Assembly (NCBI GenBank): GCA_948144175.1
Contig: CANXME010001258.1
Coordinates: 2,961,001-3,025,000 of the forward strand
Origin: Closterium sp. NIES-65
Lineage: Eukaryota > Streptophyta > Zygnematophyceae > Desmidiales > Closteriaceae
Direction of reading: 5' to 3'
DNA length: 64,000 bases
Position numbers and translations under genes: made by a program. Numbering within the stretch: the stretch's first letter is position 1; each line of letters begins with the position of its first letter. The notes under the pieces are model-generated. The model was not told the origin of the DNA. It saw only the letters and a list, made by a program, of their open reading frames with translations, and did not search any database. Shown here piece by piece: positions 1 through 11,800 of the stretch.

Positions 1-955
1 CCTCTTTGCCGCCGTTTTACATCCTCGTGTACGTCGACGACTTGGTCTTTGCCACTGCTGACACTGCTGGACTCGCCCACGTGAAGTCCGAGCTGTAGAA
101 GAGACACACGTGCACAGACCTGGGTGAACTGCGCATCTACCTTGGCTTGCACATCACCCGGGACAGAGCACAGCGCACCATTACCCTGACTCAGTCACAC
201 ATGGTGCAGCAGGTCCTTCAGCGCTTCGACTTCACGTACTCCTCGCCTCAGGCCACTCCTCTGTCTACTCGCCACTCGCTCTCAGCTCTGCCTTCGGATG
301 AGTCCGTAGAGCCGAGTGGCCCATACCTAGAGCTTGTTGGCTGCCTCATGTGCCTGATGACTTGCACACTACCTGACCTTGCATACCCTCTTAGCATCTT
401 GGCACGCTATGTTGCTCCTGGGAGACACCGACCAGAGCACATGGCTGCAGCGAAGAGGGTGTTGCGCTACTTGTGCAGTACGTCGGTCATGGGGCTAGTG
501 CTTGGAGGGCTACGTCGAGTGGTCCTCACAGGTCACGCAGACGCTTCTTGGGCTGACGACCAGGCTACGCAGCGGTCGTCACAGGGTTACACCTTCAGCC
601 TTGGCTCCGGCTCTGTTTTGTGGTGGTCTACCCGCTCGTCTTCTGTTCTCGGCTCCAGCTGTGAGGCTGAGATCTACGCGGGGGCCATGGCTGCACAGGA
701 GCTTCGCTGGCTCACCTACCTGCTGACTGACCTAGGAGAGCCGCCTCGTTCTCCTCCAGTTCTGTACGTAGACAACAAGGCCATGCTGGCCTTGTGTCGG
801 GGGCACAGACTGGAGCACAGAACGAAGCACATTGCTCTTCACTACTTCCTTGCTCGTGAGCTGCAGCAGCGTGGTCAGCTGCGCCTTGCTTACGTGGCCT
901 CTGAGGCCAACACTGCTGATATCTTTACCAAGGCACTTCCGCCTTGTGATCATCA
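1..955 (+). pseudogene. Copia-1: 3' end of a Ty1/copia pol (RT palm plus RNase H)
   Basis: The frame reads FYILVYVDDLVFATAD at the window edge, which is the copia RT catalytic YVDD box. It continues through the RT C-terminus into RNase H (TGHADASWADDQATQRSSQG, SSCEAEIYAGAMAAQ, VDNKAMLAL, RTKHIAL). An in-frame TAG at 96-98 stands where the related copies have CAG, so the copy is dead. Homology to the related copies at 39463-40040 and 40386-41283 stops abruptly at about 955, before the usual C-terminus. From there the sequence belongs to Copia-2. No 3' LTR follows, so this is a truncated fragment whose 5' part lies outside the window. Confidence 0.9.
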
Positions 956-1932
956 ACGGATCGATGCAAATCCCGATCCAACTTCCGCCACCCAAATTCC
1001 ACTCACCATAACAACTGGGTCGGCCGACAAGACGCTCGTCACTCTCAATCTCAGCATCAACAAGCTCGTTCCCCTGCACAACATCAACACTAGCAAACTC
1101 AAGGACCTAAGCTAGGAGCTCCCAGAAACGTCATCGCGAACATGACGACACGTCGCCGCCGCGCTGCTGAGCCTGACGAAGAGAACGAAGTCCAAGGAAG
1201 ACTTCCGGAACCAGAAGAGGGATGGAACAATCCCCTTACTGAAGATCACTATTTCCTGTATGACGAGGACGAGCAGGATTCGAATCAACCAATCACATTG
1301 CGGGAAAGCCCACCACACGACAATCAGCGCTACGTACCAGTGGGATGGAAGGAGGACGAAGACCCTTCCTTTCACAGGCACTACAAGGCAACCCTGGTGA
1401 CTCCGCGACTGGCGCTACTCTTGCGCCGAAACAACACCGACAACCATAACACCTGGTACTTGGACAGCTACTGCGGACAGCACATGGTGGGATCCACGCG
1501 ATACGTTTCTAACCTAAGTCGCGCTCCCGCAATCTACGTCACCGTCGCCAACAACGAGCAGTTGCGCACAACTCACAAGGCCTTGTCGTCCTGCAAGCAC
1601 GAGACAGCAACACCCACATCTCATTCAACGACGTGCTCTACGTCCCGAACCTCCGCTTCAATCTTCTCTCGGCTGGACAGCTCCGCGACTATGGCGTCAT
1701 AATTCACACGGATCTTGCCACACGCGACCTCATCCTTACCTACGCTCCACCGGACACTCCTCTTGAGACGTTCAAATGCCTAGGACGAGCCCGCTCAATC
1801 AATGGGATCTACATCCTGGACTTCGACATACCTCCCTGTCAAGCATCATCGGACGAGCTCGTGGATCTTGTTCCCCTCGAGTTCGCCTTCATGAGCCAGG
1901 AATCATGGGAGCATCCGGATGGTCGACCATGA
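956..1932 (+). pseudogene. Copia-2 gag start and protease remnants
   Basis: About 960-1112 encodes a gag-like N-terminus (DANPDPTSATQIPLTITTGS) that ends in TAG at 1113-1115. The frame from 1142 carries WYLDSYCGQHMVG, which has the shape of the copia aspartic protease motif (normally WxLDSG...HM) but with Tyr in place of the catalytic-loop Gly. After a frame change near 1630, YVPNLRFNLLSAGQL is the conserved block that follows protease in copia polyproteins, and the frame stays open to about 1932. Most of gag is missing between the first and second segments, so an internal deletion is inferred. Protease would be inactive. Confidence 0.7.
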
Positions 1933-1989
1933 ATTCGCCGCAGTCCTCATCCCTGCGAGATCAACCTGCACGAGCCAGAGATCAACGGG

Positions 1990-2628
1990 TTGTGCACAAT
2001 ATGCCACACACCCACGGCAAGCAGCACGAAGCAAGTTGAGCGGGAGTACGCAAAAATTCAGGAGGCGGAGAGCGCTGAGGCAGAACCCACAGGCATGACA
2101 CGTGAAGAACTCGCCGTGTCATCTCACCGTATCTTCGGTGAGCCGAACAAGCAATTCGAGCAGCAGCGGGTGATCAGACCAAGGCCCTATTCAGAAACCC
2201 TCCGCTTCGTTCTAGAAGCCAACGCCACCACCTTCGACGAAGACGGAGAACCGCGCCCATACACCCGCGAATATTACCGTCATGAGATTGACCCAACTTG
2301 GAAAGACCCTGACACACCAGAGGAGCAAAGTGTTCAGGAAGAACGAGACAAGGAACGATCGGAAAAGAAGCAAAAGCTATATGAGGAGCGCATCGCGGCA
2401 GGATGGGACGAGCAATCAGCACATGGAGGATGGGGCGACGAGGATACCAACCCAGAACAAGACACAATCTGGGCATCCGCCACTGGAGCATGGGGAGCCA
2501 GCGCCAACGGCACGGTTACCACAGGAGGATGGGGAACAGCCGAACCCGATGAAGGGGAGCTTGCCAAAGAAGAACTGGAGGAAGCTGAACGCGAAATACA
2601 AGCTAAGCGCGGCGAAACACCACCTTGA
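1990..2628 (+). pseudogene. Copia-2 acidic insert with WG/GW repeats
   Basis: About 212 codons are open with no clear ATG start, so this is read as part of the degraded polyprotein. The first 130 residues are rich in Glu, Arg and Lys (for example PTWKDPDTPEEQSVQEERDK). The next stretch holds Trp-Gly pairs at about 2401-2406 (GWDE), 2428-2439 (GGWG), 2488-2499 (GAWG) and 2524-2535 (GGWG), followed by an acidic coil-like tail (DEGELAKEELEEAEREIQAK). It lies between the post-protease block and the integrase HHCC region, where copia elements normally have only a short spacer. WG/GW motifs in acidic, disordered context are known Argonaute-binding hooks in other proteins. That role here is inference only. 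Confidence 0.5.
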
Positions 2629-2889
2629 GTCGCCATTCCCCTCGGGCGGACCCCCCGCACTGGTGAACCACCTCGCTCACCTCGTCGCTGGAACGATCCC
2701 TGGTCGGAGATTGAGGAGGGGAATATTCCACCGACTCCTCCTCGGGACTCTCTTGGTCCAATCTCCCACCCAGATCCATTTGCTCGCTTCATCGAAGGCA
2801 CCACGACCCCGCTCACCATCATCCCCGACCGCGAATTTCCTACCTCACAACGGCACCTACAGAAGGGGAGGCAACGACAGAAGCAGAAA

Positions 2890-4751
2890 CAGAGGAGCCG
2901 GACAACGAAGCAGAACCAGGAGAAGAGGAAGAAACTCCACTCCAGATCCCGCAACTCACGGCGGAGGAGGCAGCAAAACATCACACCCGCTACAAGCGTA
3001 CCTACGGCATTCGCGTCGAGGACGACCTCTGGCACCAGCGGATGGGCCACCTCTCGCGCCAGACACTCGCCAACTGCCTCCGCACAAAATTCTTCCCTCC
3101 AGGAGCACTGCTGCGCCCCGACGGGACGGAGTTACAGCACACCACCCCCCATCCGACCACCTGCACAGTCTGCCCCACAGCTGCACTCTCCCACACCGCC
3201 TATCCCTCTCTGGAGCCGAGTACCAACCGCTTCAAAAAGTTGGAGAAAGTCTACAGCGACTTCATTGTACTCACCTGCGACGGCATCAATGGCGAAAAGT
3301 ACACTCTCACCTTCATCGATGCCTACTCACGCCACGTGTGGGTCGCCAACGTCGACGCCCGCTCCAAGGCTCCGGAGGTGTTCCGCATCTTCCTCGCGCA
3401 CGCGCAGTGACAATCGGGAAGGAAATTGAAGATCTGGCAGAGCGATGGGGCAAAGGAATTTCGAAGCAATGAGCTGGAGAGTTTACTCACCGAGAAGGGG
3501 ATCAAGCATGAGATTTCTCTCCCCTATGCCCACCCGCAGCAAGGTGTCGCCGAGAGGGTCAACCGCACGCTCATGACCAAAGTCCGCACCATCATGAACC
3601 AGTCCGGCCTGCCAAAGAAATTTTGGCCTTACACCATGAATCACGCGGTGCGCCTACACAACCTCCTCTCCACCACCGCCAACAGGGATAACCTGTCCCC
3701 TCACATGAAGTGGACTGGCTCAAGGGGAGACCCCTCCATGCTAAGAGTTTGGGGGTGCATGGTGCAATATCGGCCGACCTCAGCAACAATCGGCAAGTTC
3801 GTTCATCGTGCGCGTTGGGGAGTTCATTTGGGGCTCAGTCCCGAGCATAAAGGTTGGCTCTTTCTTGACATCGACAGCAAGGAGATCGTTCCTGTGCATG
3901 ACATCCTCTTCTATGAACGACTCACCCTGAAGCAGTGGATCAAGGACGAGCGCCGAAACCAGGCACGCGGCTATGTCAACAGCGGCCGCAGCTTCGCGAC
4001 TCCAGAAGACGCAGCAGCAGCGGCAGTACTGGACCGTGACGACACCGACAAACATCCCGGCATTCCTCCTCGCCCGCGCGACGACGACGACGATGACAGC
4101 GATGACGACCCCGCGCCAGGACCATCACGGCGCCAAGTAGAGCCAAGCACCGCAGCACCCGGCTATGAGAGCGGAGATGACGACGTGGTGGAAGTCCCCA
4201 CCACCACAGACACCACCAATGTATCAGGCCTTCAACTTCTCGGCCTGCACACATCTGTCTCTACTCTTGCACGAGCCGTGGAGCCAAAGAATCCTTGCCA
4301 GGCCCTAACCGGTCCTCACGCCAAGGAGTGGCGTGCTGCAATGGATGCGGAGCTTAAGGCGCTGGAATCGCGTGACACCTGGGTCCTAGTCGATCTTGCA
4401 GCAATGAAGGGGAGGAGGGTGCTCAGCAGGAAGTGGGTTTTTCGCCTGAAAACTAACGCCGACGGCACTATCGAGCGTTTCAAGGCACGCTGGGTCGTAC
4501 GCGGGTATGATAAGCGCCATGGCATCGACTTCGATCAAACCTTCGCTCCCGTCAGTCGCCACACCTCAGTCCGGATTCTACTCGCCATTGCCGCCGCAAA
4601 GCATCTGCCACTGCGACAGATCGACGTAAAGAACGCGTTTTTGTACACGTTGGTGGACGCCACCATCTTTGTGGAGCAGCCGCACACCTACTGGGAAGGT
4701 GATCCCAGGGTCTGTCAACTGAAGAAGTCCCTCTACGGGATCAAGCAGGCG
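2890..4751 (+). pseudogene. Copia-2 integrase and N-terminal half of reverse transcriptase
   Basis: The pre-integrase block DDLWHQRMGHLS starts near 3024 and is followed by a Cys pair (TCTVCP), giving the HHCC zinc site. The DDE core follows: DFIVLTCDGINGEKYTLTFID, IWQSDGAKEF (second Asp) and HPQQGVAERVNRTL (Glu). An in-frame TGA at 3408-3410 interrupts the core without a frame change. The acidic linker (about 4020-4210) leads into RT: WRAAMDAELKALESRDTW, KWVFRLKTNADG, RFKARWVVRGY, GIDFDQTFAPVS, QIDVKNAFL. The sequence stops at YGIKQA where Gypsy-A has inserted; the remainder is at 17432. Confidence 0.85.
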
Positions 4752-5118
4752 TGTGAGGATCTAGGATCGAGCTCAGAAAAGAGAATGAGAATTGAGTCTA
4801 ATTGAATGATCACCTGGGTACAACACGAGGCTATATATAGGCTCGACACAAGGCCCCGTAACCAGGTGTTACGCGAAGGTTCCGCGGGTCGCGAAGCGTC
4901 CCGAGCAGATCCTTACCGAATTCGGTAGAAGGCAATTCGGTGGCAACCGAAAAGCCAGAATTCGGTGCACGCAACCTAGCTCGGTGCTAAAATATAGGAA
5001 AGCACCTAGCCTAGGATATCAAGTTATTCATGCATGCATATAGGTATCCTATGCTAGAAATGGCATGATAAAGTAAAGGCAAGCAAGCATAGCTGGCATA
5101 AGCCGTTGTACTCTCACA
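4752..5118 (-). repeat. Gypsy-A 3' LTR
   Basis: 367 bases, starting TGTGAGGATCTAGG and ending CTCTCACA in plus orientation, matching the copy at 17049-17426. The inner edge at 5119-5130 is the minus-strand polypurine tract GAGGGGGGGACG. The outer edge abuts the AGGCG target duplication. Confidence 0.95.
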
Positions 5119-5128
5119 CGTCCCCCCC

Positions 5129-7830
5129 TCAAAGCAGGGTGGCGTGAGATACACCCTGCTTGACAAGATAGTTCTTGAGAGCACGGCGTGCATTGCCCAT
5201 ATCAGCTTCTGCAACCCAACTGTCCTCAGTGGGGTCGTATCCCTTCCAGCGTATCAGGAACTCGAGGGTCTTGCCGCCGCGGCGCCGATGAGAGAGAACG
5301 CGCTCAATCTCGTACACGGGTTCATCCTGCACAAGAACAGGTGGAGGTGGCGGTAGCTGCCGTCCCTGGAACTGTTGGTTGGGGTCCTTGTAGGGTTTCA
5401 GTAGCTGCACATGTAAAGCATTGTGAAGCTTCCACGTATCTGGTAAGCGCAAGCAGAATGTAACTGGTGTCACCTGTGCCTCAACGAGAAAAGGACCACA
5501 GAAGCGAGGCCGGAGTTTAGATGGGAGGTGAGACAGGTTCAAGTTGCGCGTATCAAGAAGCACCTGATCTCCGACTGCTACTGAGTGATCTCGTCGCTGA
5601 CGATCGGCATACTGCTTCTGGGAGTTCTGCATCGTGGTGAGACGTCGCTGATTTTTCTCCCATAGCTGCTGCATGGTGGTGACGAAGTCATGTGCGGCTT
5701 GGACGTGTGCCGGTGTAGTTGGCTATTGTGGGGTGAGTGGTTCCCGTCCGTAACACAGGAAGAAAGGAGTTTTCCCTATGGCCGCATGTGATGCGTTGTT
5801 GTAAGCGAACTCTAGGGTCGGTAACTGTGTGTCCCAGTGGTTGACGTTGTCCTTGCAAGCTGTGCGCAGTAACTGTTCAACCACTTGATTGAGTCGCTCT
5901 GTCTGTCCGTCAGTCTGGGGGTGGTATGCTGAAGACATTGCAAGCTTTGTCCCCAACAGTCCCATGAGCTCCTTCCAGAACTTACTGGTGAATTTTGGGT
6001 CTGTGTCTGAGATGAGTGTAGCGGGGATGCCGTGGATGGTGATGATGCGGTCGAAAAAGAGGCGAGCAGTTGCTTCAGCTGTAGCTGTGGCGTTGGTCAG
6101 TATGAAGTGACCCATTTTGGAGAACTTATCGATGACTACGAGGATGGAATCGTGTCCCCGTGAGGTCGAAGGAAGTCCCGTGATGAAGTCGAGGCTAACG
6201 ACCTGCCATGGCTGCTCCGGTACGGGTAGAGGCTGAAGTAACACTGCTTTTTTCTGCTTGCTGCTCTTCATCCGCTGGCGCGTGTCGCATGAGGTGACGA
6301 GTTGCTGCACGTCTGCTGCCATCCCGGGCCAGTAGTAATACTTCGCTATCCCTGCTAACGTCTTGTTGCTCCCGAAATGTCCCGCGTATGGTACGTCGTG
6401 AAACTCCTCCAATAGGATCTGCCGTAGTGGGACGTAATTCGGTACCCAAATCTTTCCTGAACCCTTCCTTAAAGCTAAGTCTTTCTCCCACTGTAACAGC
6501 TTCTTGGTCTGTGCTGTAGCAATCTCTGCGTCCACGGAGTACCCATGTTGGAATAGACCCTTGAGCAGAGGGTTCATCCCGTCGAGCTGGATGCCTGCTA
6601 CATGTCCGGGGCGGCTCAACGCGCCTGCCTTGTTGTGTAGCCCGGGCTTGTAGACGATGTCGTAGTGGAAGTGGGTTTCCAGGAAGTCCACCCACCGCAC
6701 CTGTCGTCGTGAAAGCGTCGGCTGCGACTTCAGGTATTTGAGACTGCAGTGGTCAGTATAGACTGTAGTCTTGGCTCCCTCTAGGTAACACCTCCACGCC
6801 TTGAAGGCTATGACTATCGCTAAGGCTTCCTTGTCAGGGATGGGGTAGTTCAGTTCTGCTCCGTGTAGCTTCTTACTGAGGTAGGCTATGGGCTGCAAAC
6901 CGCGTCCGTGATCCTGCATCAGTACTGCTCCGACTGCTTGGTCACTAGCGTCTGCTTCCACCACGTAGTCCTTGTCTGGATCCGGCAAGATGAGTACTGG
7001 CGCTGTAGTCAGTGCTGTATGTAGTTGCTCCATGACTTGATGATGAGGGGTATCCCATTTGTAGGGCGTATCCTTCTTCAGTAGGTCGGTCAGTGGCGCT
7101 GCTATCTTAGCGTACTGCGGCACGAACCTGTTGTAGTAGTTGGCGAAGCCTAGGAACTGCTGCAACTCCTTCCCGTTCTCTGGTACTTTCCACTTCTTGA
7201 CGGCTTCGATCTTCCGCGGGTCCACGTGTACGCCCTCGGCACTCACCATGTTCCTGAGGAAGTGCACCTTCTTCAGGGCGAAGTCGCTCTTCGACAGCTT
7301 CACGTAGAACTTGTTTTTCCGCAGGATCTCAAACACCTTCCGCAGATGCTCCACATGCTCCTTCATGTTCTTGGAGTAGATGAGAATGTCGTCCAGGTAC
7401 ACCACCACACACTCGTCTAGTAGGGGTCGTAAGATGTGATTCATCTCCGCCTGAAACGTTGCTGGTGCGTTGCAGAGTCCGAACGGCATCACCAAGTATT
7501 CGTAGGAGCCGTATCTGGTACGGAACGCCGTCTTGTGGATCGAGTTGTCCGCCATCTTGATTTGCCAGTAACCTGATCGTAGGTCCAGCTTCGAAAATAC
7601 TGTTGCTCCACGCAGTTGATCCAGTAGCTCGTCTATGCGCGGTATGGGATATTTGTTTTTGACTGTCTGTTTGTTCAATGCGCGGTAGTCGATGCACATC
7701 CGTAGACTGCCGTCTGGTTTTGGAGTGAAGAGAACTGGTGCACCGTAGGGAGAGGTGGATGGGCAGATCAGTTGCCTGTCCAGTAGATACTCTATCTATT
7801 TTTTCATGTCTGTCAGCTCGGTCGGACTCA
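5129..7830 (-). pseudogene. Gypsy-A pol C-terminal part: RT, RNase H, integrase, chromodomain
   Basis: Reading from 7830 down: RT ([20 protein letters not shown] at about 7699, [13 protein letters not shown], catalytic [10 protein letters not shown] near 7400), RNase H ([29 protein letters not shown]), integrase zinc region ([20 protein letters not shown]), DDE core ([37 protein letters not shown]) and a chromodomain at the end ([16 protein letters not shown]). Nonsense codons occur in KK-stop-IEYLL near 7798 and PLTPQ-stop near 5722. The integrase zinc site reads CDTR where Gypsy-B has CDTC, so a metal ligand is lost. The upstream part of pol continues at 13097 beyond the LINE. Confidence 0.93.
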
Positions 7831-7831
7831 C

Positions 7832-8684
7832 GAATGCATCAACGGTGACTTCATTGATCTCACCTGGCAGCACCCGGAGGATGCGCGCTTCCTACGCGAA
7901 CGCGTGCTGAACCCCACGGCGAAGGAGGTTATAATCAAAGGCGTACCGGCGAAGATATCGGCGGAGCTGATTCACCTCTTGCTGGTGATGTCAAAGCTGG
8001 TTAAACGCGGCAGGAGCGTGTTTGCCAGTGGTTTTGGCTTCCATCGGACGGTTGTTCCGGTATCAGGCTTGGACACGGATCGCATTCGCGGGCTGTTTAT
8101 CCCTCACGCTAACGACGAGTACCGCTGGCGTACCTTTGTGGAAGACCCCACCACACGAAAGCGTTACCTGCTGCATTACCCATCACTGACCTGTGATTTC
8201 TGTGGAGGCCAGCACTTGACGCGTTATCACGACCGCTATGTCGCCCCGAGATAGGATAACTTCAACAACTGGAACCTGACTGTTAAAAAGGTTCATGAGA
8301 TGAATGGTACAAGCCGAGTGATGTTCTACCTGCCTCCGATGCCCGCTTTCCTGAACGCTTTCTACCTCGTACCTCTTTCTGACGTTTGTCTGCTCCTCTC
8401 CCCCCGCAGCTGCGTCCCTGATAGCTTCAGATCTCCTGAAGCGCATCATATGAGACCCTGCTATCATTCTCACTTCCACTGGAAGCGTGCGGGAGGAATG
8501 GGTCTGTGTCCAGGCGGTATGCGAGAAGGCGCAGGGAGTTCACTTCGAACAGGCATCGGCGCATATTGTATCTTCAAAGGACAAGGGGGGTCTGCGGAAG
8601 GAAAGTTCAGCCACACGCGCCAGCAAGTTCTCCCAGAAAATGCTGGCTTTCAAGAAGGAGTACACTGCGAAACCAGCGAAGTAA
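7832..8684 (+). pseudogene. LINE ORF1, 5'-truncated and broken (nucleic-acid-binding protein)
   Basis: The frame is open from the first base after the target duplication (DLTWQHPEDARFLRERV...), so there is no native start. It runs to a TAG at 8252-8254 after a Cys/His cluster CDFCGGQHLTRYH (C-x2-C-x3-H-x4-H). This is placed where L1 ORF1 proteins of plants carry a zinc knuckle, though with His in the last position. A frame at 8487-8684 (KESSATRASKFSQKMLAFKKEYT) is basic and ends just before the ORF2 leader, and may be the ORF1 C-terminus after frameshifts. Assignment to ORF1 rests on position and the Cys/His motif. Confidence 0.55.
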
Positions 8685-8852
8685 CATATGTTACGGCGAA
8701 GCAATGCCTGAAGAGTGTCTTAGGAGGATGTCTTAACGTAGTCTCCAGCGGTGTAATAAGAGAGGTGGTCGGTAGCAGCGGCTCACCTGTCATGGTAGCA
8801 GTTTTGTTCCTTATAGCCCGTGGATGCGAAGGGGCTTTCCAGTTGTTGATTA

Positions 8853-11800
8853 ATGGATAAGGCCCACAAGGTCGTTTTCTGCGAGTTCAACATCATCGGA
8901 CTCGGAAGTGTAGAGAAACAAAAGAAATGCAGTGAGTGGATGAAGGAGAAGTCAGACGTGGCGATAATCACAGACACCAGATTACAAGCAGATCACAACT
9001 TCTGGACGGACATAACTCCAAGTGCTGTTGCAGTATGTGGACAGAACCCTGACGAGTCGGCGGGGGGTGTTGCTTTAGTCAGTTTTGTACCTGGAATGAT
9101 CTTCACAAGCACCCACGCACATGTATCTGGCAGGCTCCTGGCGGTAGTGGTCCAATGGGGCAAGTTGGAGCTCCTGCTGATAGCAGCATACATCCCAGCG
9201 CAAGCAGTTAACAGGTCCAGTTTCTACAGGGACAACCTGGTGCCTTTCTTGGGGTCCCTACCGGCACTCCAAAACATACTGGTGATGGGGGACCTTAATG
9301 TGGTTGAAGACCCTGACTTCGATCGCACTTCACACGCCGGCTCCTCTGCGGAAAATCAACGGCTCCTGAGCTGCTGGGGAAATACGGACCTGAGGGACGC
9401 TTTCAGACACATGCACCCGGACAAAAGGGAATATAATTTCTTTGCAAAGGCAACACGATCCAGCTCAAGGATAGACAGGGCGCTGATCTCACCGCCGCTG
9501 TTGTGCAAGTTGGCAGAGGCGAGACATGTGGCGATTACAACCGGTATGACAGATCACTGGAATGGAATTGGCGTGGTGCTGGAATCCGCTGAAGCCGTGA
9601 AGAACGGGCCAGGCATCTGGAGGTTACGGGCGGAGCAGGCAAAAAAAAGTGGAGTCAGGAAGATAATAAAAAAGATCATTGGGGAGTCGGCGGGCGGATC
9701 AGTCGAGAGACTGCTGGAAAGGCTGACCGCGTGCCTGAAAGCGTACTCAAGGGAGGAGAGGAAGCGGGAGAAGGCGATGAGGCTTCATCTCACTAAGGAG
9801 GTTGTACGGCTCAGGGAGCGTGTATCGCGCTTTCCACACTGCCAAAGGACGGGACGTATCCTACTCCAGAAAGAGGAACTGTTGGATGCATACGAGAAAA
9901 ATCGCAAGGAGCAACTGCAAACATGGGCAGGCATAGAGGCTGAAATGGACGGGGAGGTGGCGTCAGGTGCACTGTCGGCGCAAATCAAAACTCGAAAGGC
10001 GAAGACGGAAATCCGAGAAGTATCAAGGAACGGGATCATCTCTACGGGCGTGAAGGAGGTTCTCACGGCGGCTACGGATCATTTCCGCGAAGCCTTCAGT
10101 TGCACAGGCAGAGGAGTGGTGCCTGGCAGGATGGCCCACCCCGTGCAACGGACACTGGGAGACAAGAGCAGACTGGCGCTAAGTGCACCATGGTCGGAGG
10201 CCGAGGTACGGAAGGCGGTGAAGGAACTCGCTCCGAGAAAATCGCCAGGAGCAGACGGCTTGCCTAAGGAGCTTTTCGACCATAACTGGGACTTGCTGGG
10301 GCCGATACTGATGGATTTGGTGAGGAGGTTCACGGAAGGAGAAGAGCTGCCGCACAGTGTCTCCACAGCGGTGACCATCCTGTTGCATAAGAAGGGCGAT
10401 AAAAGCGAGTTAGGGAATTATCGGCCGATAACGCTTCTAAGCACAGTGTACAAGATTATCGCAAAGGTGATGGCGAGCAGACTCAAGGCAGTTATACACG
10501 AGGTCATCTCGGAGGACCAATATGGCTTCATACCTGGTCGGCAGCTGGCGGGCGCGGTGTCGGTGGTAGCAGACGCCATTGAAGCAGGTGCTAACGGGAA
10601 GGAGGACTGGTATCTGATGATGATCGATTTTCAGAAGGCCTTTGACTCAATATCGCGTGATTACCTATTCGGAACGCTACGGAAGCTGGGTTTGCCGGAG
10701 GATTTCGTGAGATGGACGATAGGTTTACACAGAGAAGCGGGTACATGTCTGCACATCAACTGATGGACAGGGGACAAGGTGGCAGTGGAAAAGGGCGTGC
10801 GCCAAGGCTGTCCGTTGGCGCCGTACCTTTTTCTCTGCGCGGTAGAACCGTTATGTCAGGAGATCAGCAGAGCAAAGCTGGGGATCGGGAAGAAAGGCGT
10901 GGGGAAACTGGCGTACCTGGGGTATGCTGACGATACCTCTCTCTTGCTACACGGTGTGGAGCAGCTGAAAGCAGCAGCAGGGGTGCTGTCAGCCTTCGGA
11001 GAAGAGTCGGGGCTGAAGGTAAACGAGGGGAAAACGGTAATCTTCCCGTTGGGGAAGAACCGGGGAAAGACAGCGCCGCAAAACCTGAATTACAAATGGG
11101 CGGACAAGGAAGAACCGGAGCGTCTTCTGGGGATCTGGATTACGCCGAACGGTGACCCGACTCCATCCTGGAACAAAGCGTTGGACAGGGCAAAAGGGGA
11201 GTTAACGAAGTGGGAAACGCAGCATCCGACAACGTCAGCAAGGGTCACGATAGTCAACAGCTACATTGTGCCGATCTTTCTCTTCCAGGCACAAGTTTAC
11301 CTGCCACCAGAGGCCATATGGAAGAAGATCCACAAGTTGTGCCACACCTTCATCTCGAAAGGGGAAGCGGTGGAAGAGAAGCAATTCATCCTCTGGAATT
11401 ATCGGCTGGTCTGCACGCCGCGGAAAGACGGGGGATTGGGGTTGATATGTCCTGAAAAACGGGTCGACAGCATCGCCATCCGTTGTGTCTGCAAGCTGGT
11501 GCTGAAACCAAACTCGGTCAGGAAGTGGCTGGCGGAGAAAGCGGCGGAGATGCCCCTGGAGCTGGACACAATCTTCGCACACAGGTCGCTGCTGGACCAC
11601 TGGGAAAAAGGGAGCGAGCGGTGGAAAAAGTTAATTAAAAAATTCTGGGTCTCTCCGCTATGCAAACCACGGGCTCCAACAAACCGCTGGGAGGTGGAAC
11701 AGGAACATCTGGCGTTCAACCCGAATATCCCCTTCAGAGGCGCGAGCCCCTTCGGGAACCAGAAAGGTACAGAGGCGTTACTCGGCATCCGCATGGGAGA

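Noticed and set aside
2334-3050. Long minus-strand frames across Copia-2 (for example 2334-3050)
   Set aside because: They mirror the plus-strand acidic/basic coding region, have no conserved motif and oppose clear integrase homology.
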